In this document: positions 14,268 to 16,349 of the stretch, one piece after another
Layout of the letters: each line of letters opens with the position of its first letter
Numbering within the stretch: the stretch's first letter is position 1
DNA from: CAYRFE01 sp964539615
GTDB lineage: Bacteria > Macinerneyibacteriota > Macinerneyibacteria > Macinerneyibacteriales > CAYRFE01
Reading direction: 5' to 3'
Length of the DNA: 16,349 nucleotides
Assembly: GCA_964539615.1 (NCBI GenBank)
Contig: CAZIJP010000054.1
Span: 1-16,349 of the forward strand
Translations under genes and position numbers: made by a program
The notes under the pieces: generated by a model
Seen by the model: only the letters and a program-made list of their open reading frames with translations
The model's database searches: none
What the model was told of the DNA's origin: nothing

Positions 14268-15239
14268 ATGAAAACGCGAATCGCCGAGATCATACTGGAT
14301 ACTTGTCTAGCAATTCAACCGCATGAAAAGGTACTGGTCATCACCGATGCACAACGGTATGAGATCGGTGAATTTCTATTTCGGCATGCTCAGACACGAA
14401 GTGAGGCAGTGCTTTTACAGATACCGGTGACGCGGTTTGACGGTGATCAGTTGTCATCGTTCACTGCCGAGATCGCACGCCATGCGGATGTGATCATTGC
14501 CCCCACGACCATGTCGGCAAGTCATACAAAAGCCATGGTAGAAGCGCGGCTGCACGGCGCACGCGTGGCCACACTGCCGGGAATTACTGCCGATATTTTC
14601 GAACGGGCGCTTGATGTTGATTATGATGCGATGAGCGCATTTACGACAAAGCTGAAAGAAAGATTCGCCGGTGTTCAACATGTCCGCGTTACCACGGAAA
14701 AAGGAACGGATGTGACTTTTTCCATCACGGGCAGAACCATCCATGTGCTTGACGGATTGTGCCGCACAGCGGGGAGTTTTGTCAACCTTCCCGACGGCGA
14801 GATGATGGTCGCACCCGTCGAGACCAGCATGAACGGCCGGATAGTGATCGACCTGAGCATGTCGCCCGATCAGCCGACGGATTACGGTATGATCGGATTG
14901 CTGAACGGAGAAACGATCGATCTGGAGATTCGCGACGGGCGGATCACACGATATGGCGGCGGGTCTAAGGCGGCCGTATTAGAGCGGGTCATCACCGCGG
15001 CCGGCGATAATGCCGACTGTATCGCCGAATTTGCGATCGGCACCAATCCGGCGGCGCGCATCATCGGCAATATCCTCGAAGATGAAAAAGTGATGAATAC
15101 CATCCATTTCGCATTCGGCAGTAATGTGAGCATCGGGGGCACCAATCAAAGCACGGTGCATCTGGACGGCGTGATCGGAAAACCGACCGTGTGGGCAGAT
15201 GGCGAAGAAGTAATGCGGGATGGAGAATTTGCATTTTAA
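14268..15239 (+). CDS. M29-type aminopeptidase-like metalloprotein (short form)
   Basis: This is a predicted cytoplasmic metallopeptidase related to aminopeptidase T/AmpS (MEROPS M29). The 323-residue protein has NLPDGEMMVAPVE (173-185), AEFAIGTNP (253-261), LEDEKVMNTIHFAFGSN (270-286) and GGTNQSTVHLD (290-300). Likely metal ligands are E254, E271 or E273, H280, H298 and D300, in the family order. It is shorter than AmpS-type enzymes of about 410 residues and lacks some N-terminal sequence. The fold is shared with NicX-type ring-cleaving dioxygenases, so peptidase activity is not certain. There is no signal peptide. AGGAG lies 6 bases before the ATG. It is separated from the lysine operon by the hairpin region and is probably transcribed independently. 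Confidence 0.85.
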   Translation: MKTRIAEIILDTCLAIQPHEKVLVITDAQRYEIGEFLFRHAQTRSEAVLLQIPVTRFDGDQLSSFTAEIARHADVIIAPTTMSASHTKAMVEARLHGARVATLPGITADIFERALDVDYDAMSAFTTKLKERFAGVQHVRVTTEKGTDVTFSITGRTIHVLDGLCRTAGSFVNLPDGEMMVAPVETSMNGRIVIDLSMSPDQPTDYGMIGLLNGETIDLEIRDGRITRYGGGSKAAVLERVITAAGDNADCIAEFAIGTNPAARIIGNILEDEKVMNTIHFAFGSNVSIGGTNQSTVHLDGVIGKPTVWADGEEVMRDGEFAF

Positions 15240-15358
15240 ATAAAAAATGACTTTGGAGAAAAACAACGTAAAATGTGGTGTGTGAGCCAACGCAACCTAA
15301 GTGTCGTTATCGGGGGCTGTTCGTAATACTTTCATCGAAACAATAAACTTTTAGGTCA

Positions 15359-15387
15359 TTGCAAAACACGAACGAATCTAGTATATT
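15359..15387 (+). promoter_or_regulatory. Sigma-70 promoter for the SUMF1-domain gene
   Basis: TTGCAA (15359-15364) and TATATT (15382-15387) are 17 bases apart, the ideal spacing, giving a transcription start near 15394 and a leader of about 42 bases. The part of the intergenic region before it (15240-15358) shows no clear terminator or other feature. Confidence 0.65.
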
Positions 15388-15435
15388 TATGTATGTTGTT
15401 AAAAAGAGTTGCTTAAAAGCTGATAAGGAGGATCT

Positions 15436-16335
15436 ATGAGATCCAAAAAAATAATGCTGTGCGTAATATGTATGGTGATACTGTTTATCGCAGTGACCGT
15501 TGCTCAAGCAGACAAAGATTACACCTCGAAATATGTCGGTACCTTGAAATATGTCCCCGCCGGTTCTTTTCAGCTTGATGATAATCCGGAAAATATCAGC
15601 ACCGTTTCAGAATTCCGCATGAGTGAGACTGAGATCACGAGAGCACAATTTGTAGCAGTTACCGGATTGAGCGATCCCAGCGATACGAAATATTCAACCG
15701 GGCAACAAGATCCTGTCCAACGTGTGAATTTGTATCATGCGTTGGTATTCTGTAATAAACTGAGTACGCTCGAAGGACTAACGCCGGTGTATACCATTAA
15801 CGGTAACACCGATACCGCTCGATGGGGTAGCGTGCCATTGATGATAGAGGACTTTAACCCATCAAATGATACTGCATTATGGGATGCCGTAACTGCCGAT
15901 TGGTCAGTCAACGGGTATCGCCTTCCCACAGAAATGGAATGGATGTGGGCTGCTATGGGAGCTGACAAGGATAATCCCGGACATATAAACACAAAAGGCT
16001 ATGCCAAGAAATTTGCAGGAAGCAACGTAAACAACAGCATTGGTGATTCTGCATGGTATTTCAATAACACCTCTCATCCTGTAGGCACGAAGCAACCTAA
16101 CGAACTTGGCTTGTATGATATGAGCGGTAACGTATGGGAATGGTGCTGGGATAAATATGATGAGTACCCGACGGGAAAACAAGACAACTTTAAGGGTGCG
16201 GTTTCGTGTATTTCTCATGTTTTACGCGGTGGCAGCTGGAGGGACCTTGACTCCTATGCGAGTGTTGCTTATCGCTTTGTCATCAACCCGTATATTCAGT
16301 TCAATAATTTTGGGTTCCGTGTTGTTCGCCGCTGA
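15436..16335 (+). CDS. Exported SUMF1/FGE-sulfatase-domain protein
   Basis: The 299-residue protein begins with a signal peptide (MRSKK, hydrophobic 6-22, probable cleavage after AQA at residue 25). A single formylglycine-generating-enzyme-like domain (PF03781 type) fills the rest: VPAGSF (40-45), ETEIT (64-68), the HALVFCNKLS helix, YRLPTEMEWMWAA (161-173), PVGTKQPNELGLYDMSGNVWEW (215-236), RGGSW (264-268) and the terminal GFRVV. Active formylglycine-generating enzymes have two cysteines in the segment after RGGSW. Here that stretch (269-283) has none, so the oxidase reaction is unlikely. Such degenerate domains are common as secreted or surface proteins in spirochaetes and other environmental bacteria, often of unknown function. 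AAGGAGG (15425-15431) lies 4 bases before the ATG. It appears to be a single gene; its stop is 14 bases from the window end. Confidence 0.9.
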   Translation: MRSKKIMLCVICMVILFIAVTVAQADKDYTSKYVGTLKYVPAGSFQLDDNPENISTVSEFRMSETEITRAQFVAVTGLSDPSDTKYSTGQQDPVQRVNLYHALVFCNKLSTLEGLTPVYTINGNTDTARWGSVPLMIEDFNPSNDTALWDAVTADWSVNGYRLPTEMEWMWAAMGADKDNPGHINTKGYAKKFAGSNVNNSIGDSAWYFNNTSHPVGTKQPNELGLYDMSGNVWEWCWDKYDEYPTGKQDNFKGAVSCISHVLRGGSWRDLDSYASVAYRFVINPYIQFNNFGFRVVRR

Positions 16336-16349
16336 GTTTTGCATAAGAA

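Noticed and set aside
15436..16335. Active formylglycine-generating enzyme or sulfatase maturase
   Set aside because: The cysteine pair needed for catalysis is absent from the segment after RGGSW, and no sulfatase gene is nearby.
1..16349. CRISPR arrays, tRNA or rRNA genes, insertion sequences, phage or defence genes
   Set aside because: I saw no regularly spaced repeats, no cloverleaf-like intergenic segments, and no transposase, integrase or defence motifs in any frame.

Overview
This window looks like ordinary chromosome from a bacterium of moderate GC content with a Gram-negative-type envelope. The evidence is a class A penicillin-binding protein, a TlpA-like lipoprotein, an exported SUMF1-type protein, and lysine synthesis through DapD. 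All protein genes are on the + strand. Most starts have strong AGGAGG-type ribosome binding sites, and several promoters are close to the sigma-70 consensus. The combination (SUMF1-type protein, histone H1-like protein, loose lipobox, serine hydroxymethyltransferase with an insertion) would fit a spirochaete or a similar environmental lineage. I cannot fix the phylum from the sequence alone.

Region 1 (about 31-6919) reads as one seven-gene operon. It begins with a promoter carrying perfect TTGACA and TATAAT boxes and ends at a clear intrinsic terminator. The order is class A penicillin-binding protein, rpiB, glyA, dCMP deaminase, nrdR, an unrecognised 419-residue protein, and a thioredoxin-fold lipoprotein. 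Genes overlap by 4 bases or are at most 15 bases apart. The middle part is a nucleotide-supply set: pentose phosphate isomerisation, one-carbon units for thymidylate, dUMP production, and repression of ribonucleotide reductase genes. The unrecognised protein next to nrdR begins with a segment that could be a diverged ATP-cone.

Region 2 (about 6920-7863) holds small genes and leaders. One is a 62-residue histone H1-like (Hc1 family) protein with its own promoter and terminator. The next is a 49-residue, very basic small reading frame with a good promoter and ribosome binding site. After it comes a leader for the lysine operon containing a perfect 9+2+9 palindrome.

Region 3 (7864-14061) is a tightly overlapping lysine/diaminopimelate operon: lysC, dapB, dapA, dapD, a fold-type I aminotransferase (probably dapC), and a fold-type III PLP decarboxylase in the lysA position. 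The first five enzymes take aspartyl phosphate and aspartate semialdehyde chemistry through to N-succinyl-diaminopimelate. Genes for asd, dapE and dapF are not in the window. The decarboxylase has motifs more like the BtrK/exosortase-associated decarboxylases than textbook LysA, so its substrate is an open question.

Region 4 (14062-16349) starts with a pair of hairpins, the second overlapping a strong G-quadruplex motif, which looks like a dispersed REP-type element. It is followed by a short M29-type metallopeptidase-like gene and an exported SUMF1/FGE-sulfatase-domain protein with its own promoter. No RNA gene, CRISPR array, insertion sequence or phage gene was seen. The window is mostly housekeeping; the least explained items are the 419-residue protein, the 49-residue basic frame, the unusual decarboxylase and the hairpin/G-quadruplex element.
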